Part shown: in pieces, positions 12,666 to 25,047 of the stretch
How the letters are laid out: each line of letters starts with the position of its first letter
Numbering within the stretch: position 1 is the first letter of the stretch
Assembly (NCBI GenBank): GCA_963805405.1
Contig: CAWDUC010000001.1
Coordinates: 1 to 64,000, forward strand
From: JAEUMG01 sp963805405
GTDB taxonomy: Bacteria; Pseudomonadota; Alphaproteobacteria; Rhizobiales; Aestuariivirgaceae
Reading direction: 5' to 3'
Length of the DNA: 64,000 nucleotides
The notes under the pieces: model-generated
Told to the model about the DNA's origin: nothing
The model's input: only the letters and a program-made list of their open reading frames with translations
The model's database searches: none
Program-made: the position numbers and the translations under genes

Positions 12666-14610
12666 CTACTTGCCGGGCGGCTGCGATGAATCGAACCAGT
12701 AGCTCGAGAGGCGGCGGGCGTGGTCGTTGGTCTGATGGACGAGCCAGTTCTTCACGTACGGCCACGCCAGCTCGAAACCCGTGTGCGGCGCCGAGGCTCA
12801 GTGATGAAGTACTGCTGCTGCGCCAGGTACTGCTGCAGTTCCTTGCCAGGATCGACGCGTTTGCCGTGGTCGAACTCGGTACGCATGGCCTGCGTGAGCT
12901 CCTGCGCTGTCGGGTCGCCCGTGAAGGGCTCGCCAGCAGGCGTGCCTGCCCCCGCTACGTCGAAGCCGTAGTAGAGCGTGCCAGCGGTGTTGTAGACGGC
13001 GTAGAGCTGGTCTCCCGGGTCAGCCGGGAACGGCGTCAGACGATAGGCGACGCCATCGAAGTAGCCATGGCTGTCGCGAATAGGCTCGACCAGTCGGTCG
13101 CGTAGTCGTGCGTCTTGATGCGCAGGCTGAACGGGCCGGCCGGGTCACCCGCCATGCCCTGCAGCGCCTCCGTGTGGCGCGGGTAGGACGGGCCCGTACT
13201 CGGCACCGGCGATCATGTGCGCCTCGACCGAGGCCATCGGCAAAGCCCGCCGCCGCGACAAGCGACTTCGCCTCGTCGACGTTGTGCTGGTAGTAGGCGG
13301 CGTTCTGCTCCGAAGCCGGCGTCCTTCGGGTCCAGCCACCAGCCCCTGTACTGCGTCGCCAGCGCCGCCGTGTTCCAGGCCGTCTGCACCGGGACGCCCT
13401 CGGCTTCGAACTTCGTCACGTTACTGAACGTGTCGATGTAGAGTCGCGGTCCATCATCATCGACCACGCCTGACGCATGCGGACGTCGCGCAACGGCGTG
13501 CCCTCACCGGCTGAAAGCCGAAGAACTGGTCGACGACCGACGGTCTGAAAGTCGCTCTGGTACAGGTTGAGTTGCCGGCACGTCGTGCTTGGTGGCAGGA
13601 TGTCGCCGGCCGTGACATTGTAGTAGTGCAAGCCGCCCGACTTGAGCTGTGCCAGGCCCGTCGCGACGCTCGGAGATGACGGCGGCTCGATAACGTCAGG
13701 GAACAGGCGTGCTAGCTTCGTAGTGGTTCTCGTTGCGCTGGTAAGTGATACGAGAGCCGGGCGACGTAGTCGGAGCGGTAGTACGGGCCGCCGCCGACGG
13801 GTTGCGTGCGAAGGATCGAGGTCTTCGGCCTCAGTCGGGAGGATGAAGAAGGTACCGCCCGCCTGGTTCGCCAGCGTCGACAGGATGGACGAGATCGGCT
13901 GCTGGAGCGTGATCACGACCGTCGCGGCGTCCGGTGGCCTCAGGAGCGAGGATCGGGGCGCTTGGGTTGACCTCGTTCGCCAGGTCGTTGCGGCTGCGTC
14001 GCCGCTCTTCCAGCGCTCCCAGCTGTAGACGACGTCGTCGGCAGTCAGGTTGCGGCCGTTGACGGGCGCAACGTCCGGCATGCCGGCGTTCGGGCGCAGC
14101 TTCATCGTGAGGGTCAGGTTGTCGGGCGAGAACTCCCACGTCTCCGCCAGGTCGCCTTGGATCGATGCCTGCGCTGCGCTCGAGGATGCCGGGCTTCACG
14201 CTGAAGAGCCGGTTGTAGTTGAGCAGCACCTGGTAGGCGCCGGCGAAGCTGAGGACCTGCGGGTCGAAGTTCGGGATATCGGCAGTCACGTAGTAGCGAT
14301 AAGTGCCGCCGCGACGCGGCCTGCGCCGTCGTGTCCTCGGGCGTGGTCAGCAGCCCCGATGATTGGACACCGCCAGCAGCGCCCGGCGTCGCCGGCAGCG
14401 CCCACGCCGCGCCGGCCTGACCGTCGCCCCGGCGCTACCCGTTGCACCGGCGCCGGGGGTGCTTCCTGCATACCCAGTGCTGGTCGAGTCGTCATCGCCG
14501 CCGCAGGCAACGAGGAACGCGGCGCCGAAGGTCGTCGCAGCGCCGGCAAGCAGCGTCCGCCGGCGCGAAATGCGCCGCCGAAGCACGCGGGACCAGTAGT
14601 CATTCGCCAC
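12666..14610 (-). CDS. ABC transporter substrate-binding protein, family 5 (peptide type), copy 1 (frameshifted)
   Basis: Lipoprotein that captures peptides or similar solutes outside the membrane. The N-terminus has a Tat-like SRRRTLLAG followed by a lipobox (FLVACGG) and a Ser/Gly/Ala linker. The body has LRPNAGMPDVAPVNGRNLTADDVVYSWERWKSGD, the usual SBP_bac_5 segment, and VRMRQAWSMMMDRD. The start is read as GTG at 14610 (VANDYWSRVL), with GGAAGAGG upstream. It ends FDSSQPPGK. More than six indels. No permease or ATPase gene is adjacent. It is a close paralog of the next gene. Confidence 0.85.
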
Positions 14611-14684
14611 GAACCAGATTCCTCTTCCGGTGAGTGCTGATGAGAGTTTGCCTCTACTGTAAGCGTCCCTGAGGCCAGGAAACA

Positions 14685-14715
14685 GAAGAGGGCGCACCGT
14701 ATGTGCGCCCTCTTC
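14685..14715 (-). terminator. Perfect 13-bp hairpin downstream of copy 2 of the binding-protein pair
   Basis: GAAGAGGGCGCAC, loop of five, GTGCGCCCTCTTC. It lies between the stop of the upstream paralog (14,733) and the start of the downstream one (14,610), so it should end or thin transcription between them. The T-run on the minus strand is weak (TGTTTCC). Confidence 0.7.
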
Positions 14716-14732
14716 CAGCTTGATGATTCCAG

Positions 14733-16689
14733 CTACGCCAACGGCGCCTGAGTCTTGTCGATCCAGTAGCGCTTGACTGGAAGCCCCACTGCAGACCCTG
14801 GAACACGCTGAAGTTGCGCACCACCGGCCAGGCCACGTTGAAGCTGCTGGCCGAGCCAGGGCTCGCGAGAAGTACTGCTTCCCGCCGAGGTACTGCTGAA
14901 GCTCGATGGCGTACTTGATCGCCTCGTCGTTGTCGAAGGTGCCTCGCAGCTTGCCGGTCAGGTCGTCGCAGGTCGGGTCGCCCAAGATACGGGCCGTCCT
15001 TCGACGCGATGCCCTTGCCATTCGGGTCGAAGCCGTAGTTAAGGCTTCCGTTCACGTTGTACAGGGCGAACGGCCGCATCGCGCGGCTCGGCCGGTACAG
15101 GGGTGAGGCGGAATGCGATGCCCTCGAAGTAGCCGTGCGAGTCTCGGTAGTCCGCGTTCCAGGTGCCGGGGCCTGGTGCTGCAGGCGATTGATCTTGAAG
15201 CCGGCATCCGCGGCCATGCCGTGAATAACCTCGATCTGAGGCGCGTAGGTACAGACCGTAGTTGGTGCCGGCGGCCTCGTTCGAGATCGAAGTCGACGCC
15301 ATCGGGGAAGCCTGCGGCCGCAGAGCAGCTTCTTGGCTTCTGCGATGTCGTACTTGAAGTACTTGGCGTTCTCGCCGAAGTCGCTGCTCTGGGGGTCCAG
15401 CCACCAGCCCGCGTAGTCGGCAGGCGGCCAGGCCGAGTTCCAGGCCGTGTCGACCTGCAGACCCTCTGCCTTGAACTTGCTCGACGTTGGCGAACGTGTC
15501 CAGGTAGAGGTCGCGGTCCATGGACATGGACCAGGCCTGGCGCACGCGCTCGTCGCGGAAGGGCGTCTTGTCCGCCGGGTCAGCCTTGAAGCCGAAGAAC
15601 GTCGATACGCCGACGTTGGCGATCGGCGTCTGGTAGAGGCCGATCTTCTCCGCGTCCTTCTTGATCTGCAGCACGGAGTCCGGCGGAAGGGTGGTGTAGT
15701 GCGTGTAGATGTTCCCGCGACGAGCTGCGCGATCACCTGAGCGTTCTCCGTGATGATCGGCGTCTCGATCGTTTCCGGGTAGGACTTCTTGTCGTAGCTG
15801 TTCGGGTTGCGCTTGTAGGTCAGGCGGGACGACGGGACGTATTCGTCGAGGTAGTAGGCGCCGGCGCCCATGCGGGTCCTTCGCCACGTCGAAGCCGCCA
15901 TCGGCTTCCTTCGGCAGGATGAAGAACTGGCCCTGGAGCTGAGAAGAGAAGCCCGCCAGGATCGAAGCGACCGGCTCCTTGAGCTTGATCACGATCGTGT
16001 TCTTGTCGGTGGCCTCCAGGGAGAGCACGGGCGCTGCAGGGTTAACCGCGTTCACCAGGTCCTGGCGGTTGCTGCCCTGTGCGGCCCAGCGATTCCAGGA
16101 GAAGACGACGTCTTCGGCGTCCAGCTTGCGGCCCACCGAGGCTTGGCTCGGCGGAGTGCCGGCGTCCTGCCGGATCTTGGCGTCAGCGTGAGCTTGTCCG
16201 GCGAGAACTCCCACGACTCTGCGAGGTCGCCCTCGATGCTCGCCGATCGCTGGTCTCCAGGACGCCGGGCTCGATGCCGAAGAGCTTGTTGAAGATGAGG
16301 GAGATGGCCATCGCCGCCGGAAGCGTCAGGAGCTGCGGGTCGAAGTGCGGCGGGTCGGCCGGGTTGTCCATGATCAGCGTGCCGCCGGCCTTGGCCTGCG
16401 CGCTCGTGTCCTCCGCCTTGCTCAGAAAGCCCGTTGTCGGCAGCCGGTGGCACCCGGTTGCGCCGGTGGCGCCGGTCGCACCCGTGCGAGCCGGTGGCGC
16501 CGCTCGAGCCAGTCGAGGAGGCAGTCGTGGCCGTCGGCGATGCGCCGGTCGAGCCGGTGCCGCTCGTCGTCATCGCCGCCACAGGCGGCGAGGAATGCGG
16601 CGCTGAATGCTGCTCCGGAGGTCGCAACCATCGCTCGCCTGCGGGTAGACACGTCTCTGCAGCACTTTGTCCCAGTAGTTGCTTGCCAT
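14733..16689 (-). CDS. ABC transporter substrate-binding protein, family 5 (peptide type), copy 2 (frameshifted)
   Basis: Starts MASNYWDKVLQRRV, matching the NDYWSRVLRRRI opening of copy 1, then STRRRAMVATSG and a lipobox (FLAACGGDDD). The body includes KLDAEDVVFSWNRWAAQGSN, TIVIKLKEPVASILAGFSSQ, GAYYLDEYVPSSRLTYKRNP and DERVRQAWSMSMDRDLYLDTF. It ends DKTQAPLA. About 640 residues, as in copy 1. Several indels break it. The pair looks like a tandem duplication of a lone binding protein; partners must be elsewhere. Confidence 0.87.
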
Positions 16690-16883
16690 TGATTAGCACC
16701 CCTTTCAGGTAAGCACCATCGACAAGTATATCGATAGATACAAATCCACGATGCCGTAGCTCATCTTAAGATTCCTGCAGCGATGAAAGCAAGCCCTTCG
16801 CCAAAGTTATAGTCAAGATATTGACAATCTCCAGTACGGCCATTTCTCTAAAGAATCATTCTATAGGTAGCTCGCAGTATTAA
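16690..16883. other. AT-rich intergenic region upstream of the binding-protein pair
   Basis: About 190 bp, clearly AT-richer than its surroundings (for example TATATCGATAGATACAAAT at 16,728-16,746). It separates the regulator gene from the binding-protein gene, both on the minus strand, and probably holds the promoter for the latter. I could not fix -35/-10 boxes with confidence. Confidence 0.4.
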
Positions 16884-17525
16884 TCAGATGGCCAGCACAT
16901 AACCCCGGCCTCGACGCGACCGAAGGGCGTTTCGGAGACCGATCTGGGCCAGCTTCAGCGCAGGTTGCGCACGTGAGCCCGCAGCGGGGCGGGCGTACCG
17001 GCTTGCCCGGGAACTGCCCCAGATCGCCGTCCATGACGCCAGTGCAATGGGACCTCGTCGTGGCCGGCGTCGCCATGAGCGTCTCGAGCAGTCGGAACTC
17101 GATGCGCGTCAGGCGTGACCTCACGGCCGTTCGCCTGGGCGATGCGTTGCTCCGGGCGCAGGACGAAGCCCCGGGCCGCTCAGCCCGTCAACGTTTCGAC
17201 CGCTTCGGTGAGCGATGCGACATCGAGGGGCAGCGGCAAGGCTGCGGGTCAGGCGCAGGTCCTGGAGGCCGATGCCGATGATCGGCGTATCGCACCACGC
17301 CCCCGGCAGCACGACGAGGGCATCACGGCCGAGAGCGCTGCCATCGATGACCACGACGTCCCAGGCCGTGCGCTTCGCCTCGGTAAGGACTGCCAGGGGC
17401 CGCAGCGACGGTACGACCGTCGTGTGCCCGCCTGCTCCAGACAGCTGCTCCGAGGACGAGCGAGGCGAGCGGCCTTCCGGCGACGGCGAGGAGCACGTGT
17501 GGCCAATTAGCACCGTTGTTCTCAT
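16884..17525 (-). CDS. OmpR/PhoB-type winged-helix regulator with degenerate receiver (frameshifted)
   Basis: N-terminal half: MRTTVLIGH, then TAWDVVVIDGSAL and CDTPIIGIGLQD, which follow the receiver pattern but with VVIDGSAL lacking a clear phosphorylatable Asp followed by xPxxDG. C-terminal half: LTRIEFRLLETLMATP (wing-helix start) and, in another frame, ALKLAQIGLRNALRSRRGRGYVLAI, the usual end of an OmpR DNA-binding domain. Several indels. It sits 103 bp from divergently transcribed uvrA and just upstream of the peptide-binding pair, so it could regulate either. Confidence 0.72.
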
Positions 17526-17628
17526 TTGGCTCTTCGCGCTAGAATAGTGACCTGGAAGACCGTTGCCTAGACCCCTGGCGAACTCTGGATGAATCTCCGG
17601 CAGCAATGCGCTTAGACAGGCCCTGCTA

Positions 17629-20613
<2,985 letters not shown>

Positions 20614-20829
20614 GGGCGTGCCGAAGGTCCGTCGACGCAATCCGGCTTCGTCGAGCAATGATGGTTGGTATCTGGCGCGAACGCAGCGGCAGCCACCGCC
20701 AGTTTCGACATCGGCGACCAAACCGGGATTCGTGACGATTGCAGGGAGCCGACAGCCACGACATTCCGTCCCGGAACATGGGCCAGCATCCTCAAACAGG
20801 CGCAGTTGCAGACGATAATCGATGACACG

Positions 20830-21039
20830 ATGAAATACACGGTCGTCTTCGAAACCAGCCCAAACAACTTACGCGGCCTACGTCCCGGACCTGCCCGGGT
20901 TGCGTCGCCACAGGGCGACACGCGACCGAGGTTGAGCGAACATTCGGGAGCGCGCATCGCCTTCCACATCGAGGCACTGAAGGCAGAAGGCGAGCCCGTC
21001 CCGCAACCATCGGCCTGGACCGAATAGGTCGAAGCCTAG
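20830..21039 (+). CDS. HicB-like antitoxin-family protein (frameshifted)
   Basis: MKYTVVFETSPNNYAAYVPDLPGC, then after indels EVERTFGSAIAFHIEALKAEGEPVPQPS and a WTE(Y)VEA end. This is the partial-RNase-H fold of HicB proteins. HicB normally neutralises the mRNA-cleaving HicA toxin, but no HicA-like ORF is visible on either side, and solitary HicB-domain proteins are common. No C-terminal DNA-binding domain is present. About 70 residues. Confidence 0.7.
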
Positions 21040-21077
21040 ATCGCGCGTGCTAGACCCTGTGCAGACCTCCGAGAGCC

Positions 21078-21375
21078 ATCAACGGCTACACGATTCGGGT
21101 GTGGACCGGCGTGGCGACGGACGAGGGCGTTGGGCTGATCGCGACGGTCGAGGTAGAGCGATGATCGCGGCGTGCCGGTGTGTCGCTTCGAGGAGTTCGT
21201 GGCGGACTCGGTGCGGCGGGCTGACCCGTCGTGGCCTCGGGAGCGAGAGGCGGCTACGGGGGTGCTACAGGAGCGGGCGATGGAGCGTGCGCGACAAGCA
21301 GTGCTAAGCGAGACGCTATCAGCGACGCATGGTCACCGGTACGACGTGATGGCTTCGGCGGGGGGAACAGACTAG
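21078..21375 (+). CDS. Hypothetical protein (frameshifted)
   Basis: Two frames join near 21,162: INGYTIRVWTGVATDEGVGL with IATVEVER, then GVPVCRFEEFVADSVRRADP and AMERARQAVLSETLSATHG, stopping at 21,375. About 100 residues, acidic and Arg-rich; start not determined. I do not recognise a family. Position right after the HicB-like gene raises the idea of a partner, but it does not look like HicA (no conserved GxHxxxxH region). Confidence 0.4.
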
Positions 21376-21580
21376 GAGCCACGCTTCGAGCGATCTAGGC
21401 GACGCGTCCTTCGACAAGCTCAGGACGAACGGAATTGGGTAGGCGAAAGTGCGGAAGCCGCGAGCCGGAAGAAGACGCGCGTCGACCACTTGATGTCGCC
21501 TTCACTCTGGGCCGGGCCGCAAGCCTCCCGGAAAGCCGCCCAGCGTGCCCGGAAAGCTCGCAGCTATCAGCTCGAAGCTC
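21376..21580. repeat. Short gap with a palindromic repeat and AGCT-type motifs
   Basis: GTCCTTCGACAAGCTCAGGAC (21,406-21,426) has five-base complementary ends and is related in pattern to the repeats at 5,538 and 7,844. AAGCTCGCAGCTATCAGCTCGAAGCTC (about 21,553-21,579) repeats the AGCT motif seen after other genes of the left part. Confidence 0.55.
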
Positions 21581-22438
21581 TTACTCCGTGATGTCCATCT
21601 TGATCAGCGGCAGCGGGCCTGCCTTGTCCTCGGCCGGGATGTAGGGCCAGTACTTCGCAAGGGCGCCGCCGTCGACGCGGAAGTCGGTGCCGGTGACGAG
21701 GCGGGCGTAGTCGGAGCAGATCCAGGCGACCATGTGGCCGTAGTCCGTCGGCGTCGGCTGCTCGCCCATGGGGATGAGGCGCGGCGGGTTGATGTCGTTG
21801 AAGGCGCCCTGTCCCGGCCGGCGAGGGTTCGCGGCCCGCTCGGCAATGAGCTCCGGGTTGTCGGCCTGGGTGAACGTCGGGGTGAAGCTGTTGACGCGGA
21901 TGCCGTAGGGGGCGAGGTCCATCGCGGCGGCGCGGGTGAACTGGATCAGGCCGCCTTTGCTCGTCGCGTAGCCGATGTTGCCGGAGGGCCCCTGCCAGCC
22001 GGCCGTCGAGATGATGCAGACGATAGCGCCCTTGATGCCGCGATCGATCATCGACTGCGCAACGTACTTGGTGTTGAGGAAGTTACCGGCGGTGCCAACC
22101 TCCACCTGGCGGTTGAAGTCCTTGAGCGTGCGCTCCATGAGGCCGCCGCCGGACATCATCGCCGCGCTGTTGATCAGGATGTCGATCTTGCCCCAGGTGT
22201 CGAGGACCTTCTGGATGTAGGCCTGCACCTCGACCTCATTCGTGACGTCGCCGGGGATGGCCATCGCGGTGCCGCCGTTGCGCTCGATGCGCTGCACGCA
22301 GGCATCGGCCATTTCGGGCCGCATGTCGTTGCAGGCGACCTTCGCCCCGTACTTCGCAAGCATCAGCGCCAGTCCGGAGCCGATGTTCGGCCCCGTGCCG
22401 GTAACCAGCGCTACTTTGCCTTCCAGCGATACGTCCAT
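21581..22438 (-). CDS. SDR-family oxidoreductase (intact)
   Basis: 285 residues, no frameshift. Starts MDVSLEGKVALVTGTGPNIG; the cofactor loop reads TGTGPNIGSG rather than the common TGxxxGIG. NSAAMMSGG, Ser in ISTAGW and Tyr-Lys in GYATSKGG form the catalytic set. VTGTDFRVDGGALAKYWPYIPA ends a typical classical SDR. AAGGAG lies 9 bp upstream of the ATG. It is the last left-part gene before the composition change. Substrate unknown. Confidence 0.92.
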   Translation of the reverse strand: MDVSLEGKVALVTGTGPNIGSGLALMLAKYGAKVACNDMRPEMADACVQRIERNGGTAMAIPGDVTNEVEVQAYIQKVLDTWGKIDILINSAAMMSGGGLMERTLKDFNRQVEVGTAGNFLNTKYVAQSMIDRGIKGAIVCIISTAGWQGPSGNIGYATSKGGLIQFTRAAAMDLAPYGIRVNSFTPTFTQADNPELIAERAANPRRPGQGAFNDINPPRLIPMGEQPTPTDYGHMVAWICSDYARLVTGTDFRVDGGALAKYWPYIPAEDKAGPLPLIKMDITE

Positions 22439-22441
22439 CTT

Positions 22442-22520
22442 TCAGTGCTCCTTGGCGGTTCTTGGGCTCGTTAGTAGTGCGAATCTAGCTGAGACGACGC
22501 CGTCCGGCAACGCCACAAGG
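22442..22520. other. Probable junction between two source genomes
   Basis: To the left: Chloroflexota-like genes with frequent indels. To the right: alphaproteobacterial genes mostly without indels. The ribosome-binding site of the 21,581 SDR gene (CCAAGGAGCACTG on the minus strand) still belongs to the left. The secreted-protein ORF from the right loses sense by about 22,500. The join therefore lies between about 22,450 and 22,520. Confidence 0.65.
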
Positions 22521-22654
22521 CCATGCACGCGTTTCGATAAGGATGAGGTGGAAGGTTCTTGCAGAGGCGCAGGCGATTCCTGCGCGGCCGCGTAAAGCGG
22601 CATGCTCAGCATGAAAGCGATGATCGGCAAATATCGCAGCAGCATGTTCGTCAA
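22442..22654 (-). pseudogene. N-terminal piece of a secreted protein, cut at the junction
   Basis: Starts MTNMLLRYLPIIAFMLSM with cleavage expected after PLYAAA, a clear signal peptide, then a Pro/Ser-rich stretch (QESPAPLQEPSTSS). Its ATG overlaps the stop of mltB (ATGA), so in the source genome it is translationally coupled to the transglycosylase. The residues after about 50 look random, and the frame ends by chance in the next gene's leader. Only the front of the gene appears to be present; its family cannot be told. Confidence 0.55.
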
Positions 22655-23847
22655 CCGCCAGACCTTAACTTCTCCAGAAGCGCTGCCGACGGAACGCCGT
22701 CAAGCGGCAAGCCGGTGCTCTTCTGGTACGCGATAATCGCCTCATATGTCCGCGCCCCAAACCGTCCGTCATCTCCACCTGTCTCAAAACCCTTGGCATT
22801 GAGCCGTTTTTGCAATTCAGTTCGCTGCTTGGCACTGAGATCATACTTTATCTCTGGCCAATTGGCGAGAAACGGACCGCCACCCCGGATCCGGTCGGCG
22901 AGATGGCCGACGGCCAACGCATAGGAATGCGAGAGGTTGTAATCCATGATGGCCAGAAAATTCTGGGTCACTAGGAACCGCGGGCCTGACACGCCCTGCG
23001 GCACCATGACGAATGCATCGACGTTCGGATTGGCGAATTTGTTGCCGTCGGCGCGGACAATGCCAAGTGTGGCCCAGTCGCCGACCTTCTTCCAGTGATC
23101 GCGCCCGATGAGCGACTTGTCGAAGCCCTTGGGCAGCTTGATTTCCCACCCCCAGGGCCGGTCGTTCTTCCAGCCCGCCTTGGCGAGATAATTGGCTGTC
23201 GAGGCGAGCGCATCCGAGCTCGAATTCCAGATGTCTTTCTTGCCGTCGCCGGTCCAGTCGACCGCGGATGAGAGATAGGACGTTGGAATGAATTGCGTAT
23301 GACCCATTGCCCCGGCCCAGGAACCGGTGAAATTCTCCAACGAAATCACACCCTTCTGCAGCATCTTGAGCGCCGCTATGATCTGTTCCCGGGCATAGTC
23401 CTTTTTGTAGCCGGAATAGGCGAGCGTCGCGAGCGAGCGCATGACGCTCATCGAACCTTTGTCTCTACCGAAATTGCTCTCCATTCCCCAGATCGCAAGC
23501 AGGATATTCCGATCGACCTTGTAGCGGTCTTCAAAGGCCTTGAGCTTGTCGTCCATGCTCGCCTTCATTTCTTTCGCGGCATCGATCCGCGCCTGCGTGA
23601 CGGCTTTGGACAGGTAGGCGGAAGTCGTTGCCGTCAGTTCCGGCTGGTTATTGGCGAGTTTGAGTGCCACGGGATCGGGGTCGGTTATCCCCGCAAAAGC
23701 CCGGTCGAAGGTCTTGCGGGTGATGCCGGCGGCCTTGGCGCTGGGCCAAAGCGTCTGGATGAAGGCCACGAATTTCTCATCGGCATGGGCCGGCATAGCC
23801 GCCAGGGGCAGCAGTGCAAGGGCGGCGATAAAATGCCGTCGTTTCAT
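22651..23847 (-). CDS. Lytic murein transglycosylase, MltB type, with peptidoglycan-binding domain
   Basis: 398 residues, intact. A signal peptide (MKRRHFIAALALLPLAAMPAHA) is followed by an SLT_2/MltB catalytic domain: catalytic Glu in GMESNFG, then GAMGHTQFIPTSY and DWTGDGKKDIW. The C-terminal 60 residues (LQKRLNAKGFETGGDDGRFG... YQKSTGLPLDGVPS) are a PG_binding_1 domain. It cleaves peptidoglycan glycan strands in the periplasm to give anhydro-muropeptides. The gene downstream overlaps its stop by 4 bp. Confidence 0.95.
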   Translation of the reverse strand: MKRRHFIAALALLPLAAMPAHADEKFVAFIQTLWPSAKAAGITRKTFDRAFAGITDPDPVALKLANNQPELTATTSAYLSKAVTQARIDAAKEMKASMDDKLKAFEDRYKVDRNILLAIWGMESNFGRDKGSMSVMRSLATLAYSGYKKDYAREQIIAALKMLQKGVISLENFTGSWAGAMGHTQFIPTSYLSSAVDWTGDGKKDIWNSSSDALASTANYLAKAGWKNDRPWGWEIKLPKGFDKSLIGRDHWKKVGDWATLGIVRADGNKFANPNVDAFVMVPQGVSGPRFLVTQNFLAIMDYNLSHSYALAVGHLADRIRGGGPFLANWPEIKYDLSAKQRTELQKRLNAKGFETGGDDGRFGARTYEAIIAYQKSTGLPLDGVPSAALLEKLRSGG

Positions 23848-23927
23848 GCGGGGTACCCTTCCAGGCTTCGCGAGTTGTGACGACTATTCTAGCCGGGTGG
23901 GAGAAAACCGCGCAAATGCGGCTTCAA

Positions 23928-24920
23928 TCAGGCCGCTTCATTGCGCCGGATCAGGTGGTTTTCCCAAGCCAGCGCGCTGGCAACGATGCCATCCAGATCA
24001 TCGTGCCGGGGCTTCCAGCCGAGGATAGTCCGCGCACGGTCCGCGCCTGCGACGATCGCCGCCGGATCGCCGGCACGCCGTTCTGTGAGCTTGAGATCGA
24101 GCTTGCGACCCGATGCGCGCTCGACCGCTCGGGCGACCTCGAGCACTGAGAAACCCCGCCCATAACCGCAATTGAAAATTCCGCTCTCGCCGCCGGCCCG
24201 CAGATAGCGCAGGGCATCAAGATGCGCTGCGACCAGATCGCTGACGTGAATGTAATCGCGGATGCAGGTGCCATCTGGAGTTTGATAATCGGTGCCGAAG
24301 ACTTCGAGGTGATCGCGCTGGCCGAGCGCGGTTTGGCAGGCAACTTTGATGAGATGCGTGGCGCGCGGCGTTGATTGTCCGGTACGGCCTTTGGGATCGG
24401 CGCCGGCGACATTGAAATAGCGCAAGGCGGCGAATTGCAATCCGTGCGCGGCATGCGTGTCGCGCAGCATCCACTCGCTCATCAGTTTGGAGCGGCCATA
24501 GGGCGACATCGGGTTGAGGACGGCGTCTTCGAAAACCGGATTGACCGACGGGTTGCCGTAGACCGCGGCGGTCGAAGAAAACACGAAGCGTGGAATGCCT
24601 GCGGCGACAGCCGCGGCAATGAGACTGCGGGTCCTCACCGTATTGTTGAGATAGTAGCTCAAGGGATCGGCAACTGAATCCGGCACGACGATCGACCCGG
24701 CAAAATGGACGACGGCATCGAACCTTTCCTCGCCCATCACGCGTGCCAGCAACGCCTCGTCGCCGATATCCCCCTCGACAAGGCGAACCTGCGGGGATAT
24801 CGCCCACCAGAAACCGGTGGAAAGATTATCCAGAACCACCACGTCTTCTCCTGCGTCAACCAGGGCGTAAACCATGTGGCTGCCGATATATCCGGCACCG
24901 CCGGTGACCAAGATCGTCAT
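23928..24920 (-). CDS. galE: UDP-glucose 4-epimerase
   Basis: 330 residues, intact. Interconverts UDP-glucose and UDP-galactose using bound NAD. MTILVTGGAGYIGSHM is the Rossmann start; FSSTAAVYG holds the catalytic Ser; SPYGRSKLMSE holds the Tyr-x-x-x-Lys; DGTCIRDYIHVSDL and NCGYGRGFSVLEV are GalE hallmarks. It lies divergent to galU 127 bp away, so the two may supply UDP-sugars for surface polysaccharide. Confidence 0.97.
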   Translation of the reverse strand: MTILVTGGAGYIGSHMVYALVDAGEDVVVLDNLSTGFWWAISPQVRLVEGDIGDEALLARVMGEERFDAVVHFAGSIVVPDSVADPLSYYLNNTVRTRSLIAAAVAAGIPRFVFSSTAAVYGNPSVNPVFEDAVLNPMSPYGRSKLMSEWMLRDTHAAHGLQFAALRYFNVAGADPKGRTGQSTPRATHLIKVACQTALGQRDHLEVFGTDYQTPDGTCIRDYIHVSDLVAAHLDALRYLRAGGESGIFNCGYGRGFSVLEVARAVERASGRKLDLKLTERRAGDPAAIVAGADRARTILGWKPRHDDLDGIVASALAWENHLIRRNEAA

Positions 24921-25047
24921 GTCGTCAACTCCCGGGAACCAAGTCCAATCTCAATCGCTTTCCACGCCGCGGTTTTTGGGCATACTGCCGAAAATTCTCT
25001 TGCTGAGCGCCGTCCAGCCCTTGGCGCCCTTAATGTGAGGTTAATTC

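Noticed and set aside
20830..21375. A HicAB toxin-antitoxin module
   Set aside because: The HicB-like ORF is recognisable but the adjacent ORF lacks HicA features, and no other small ORF fits.
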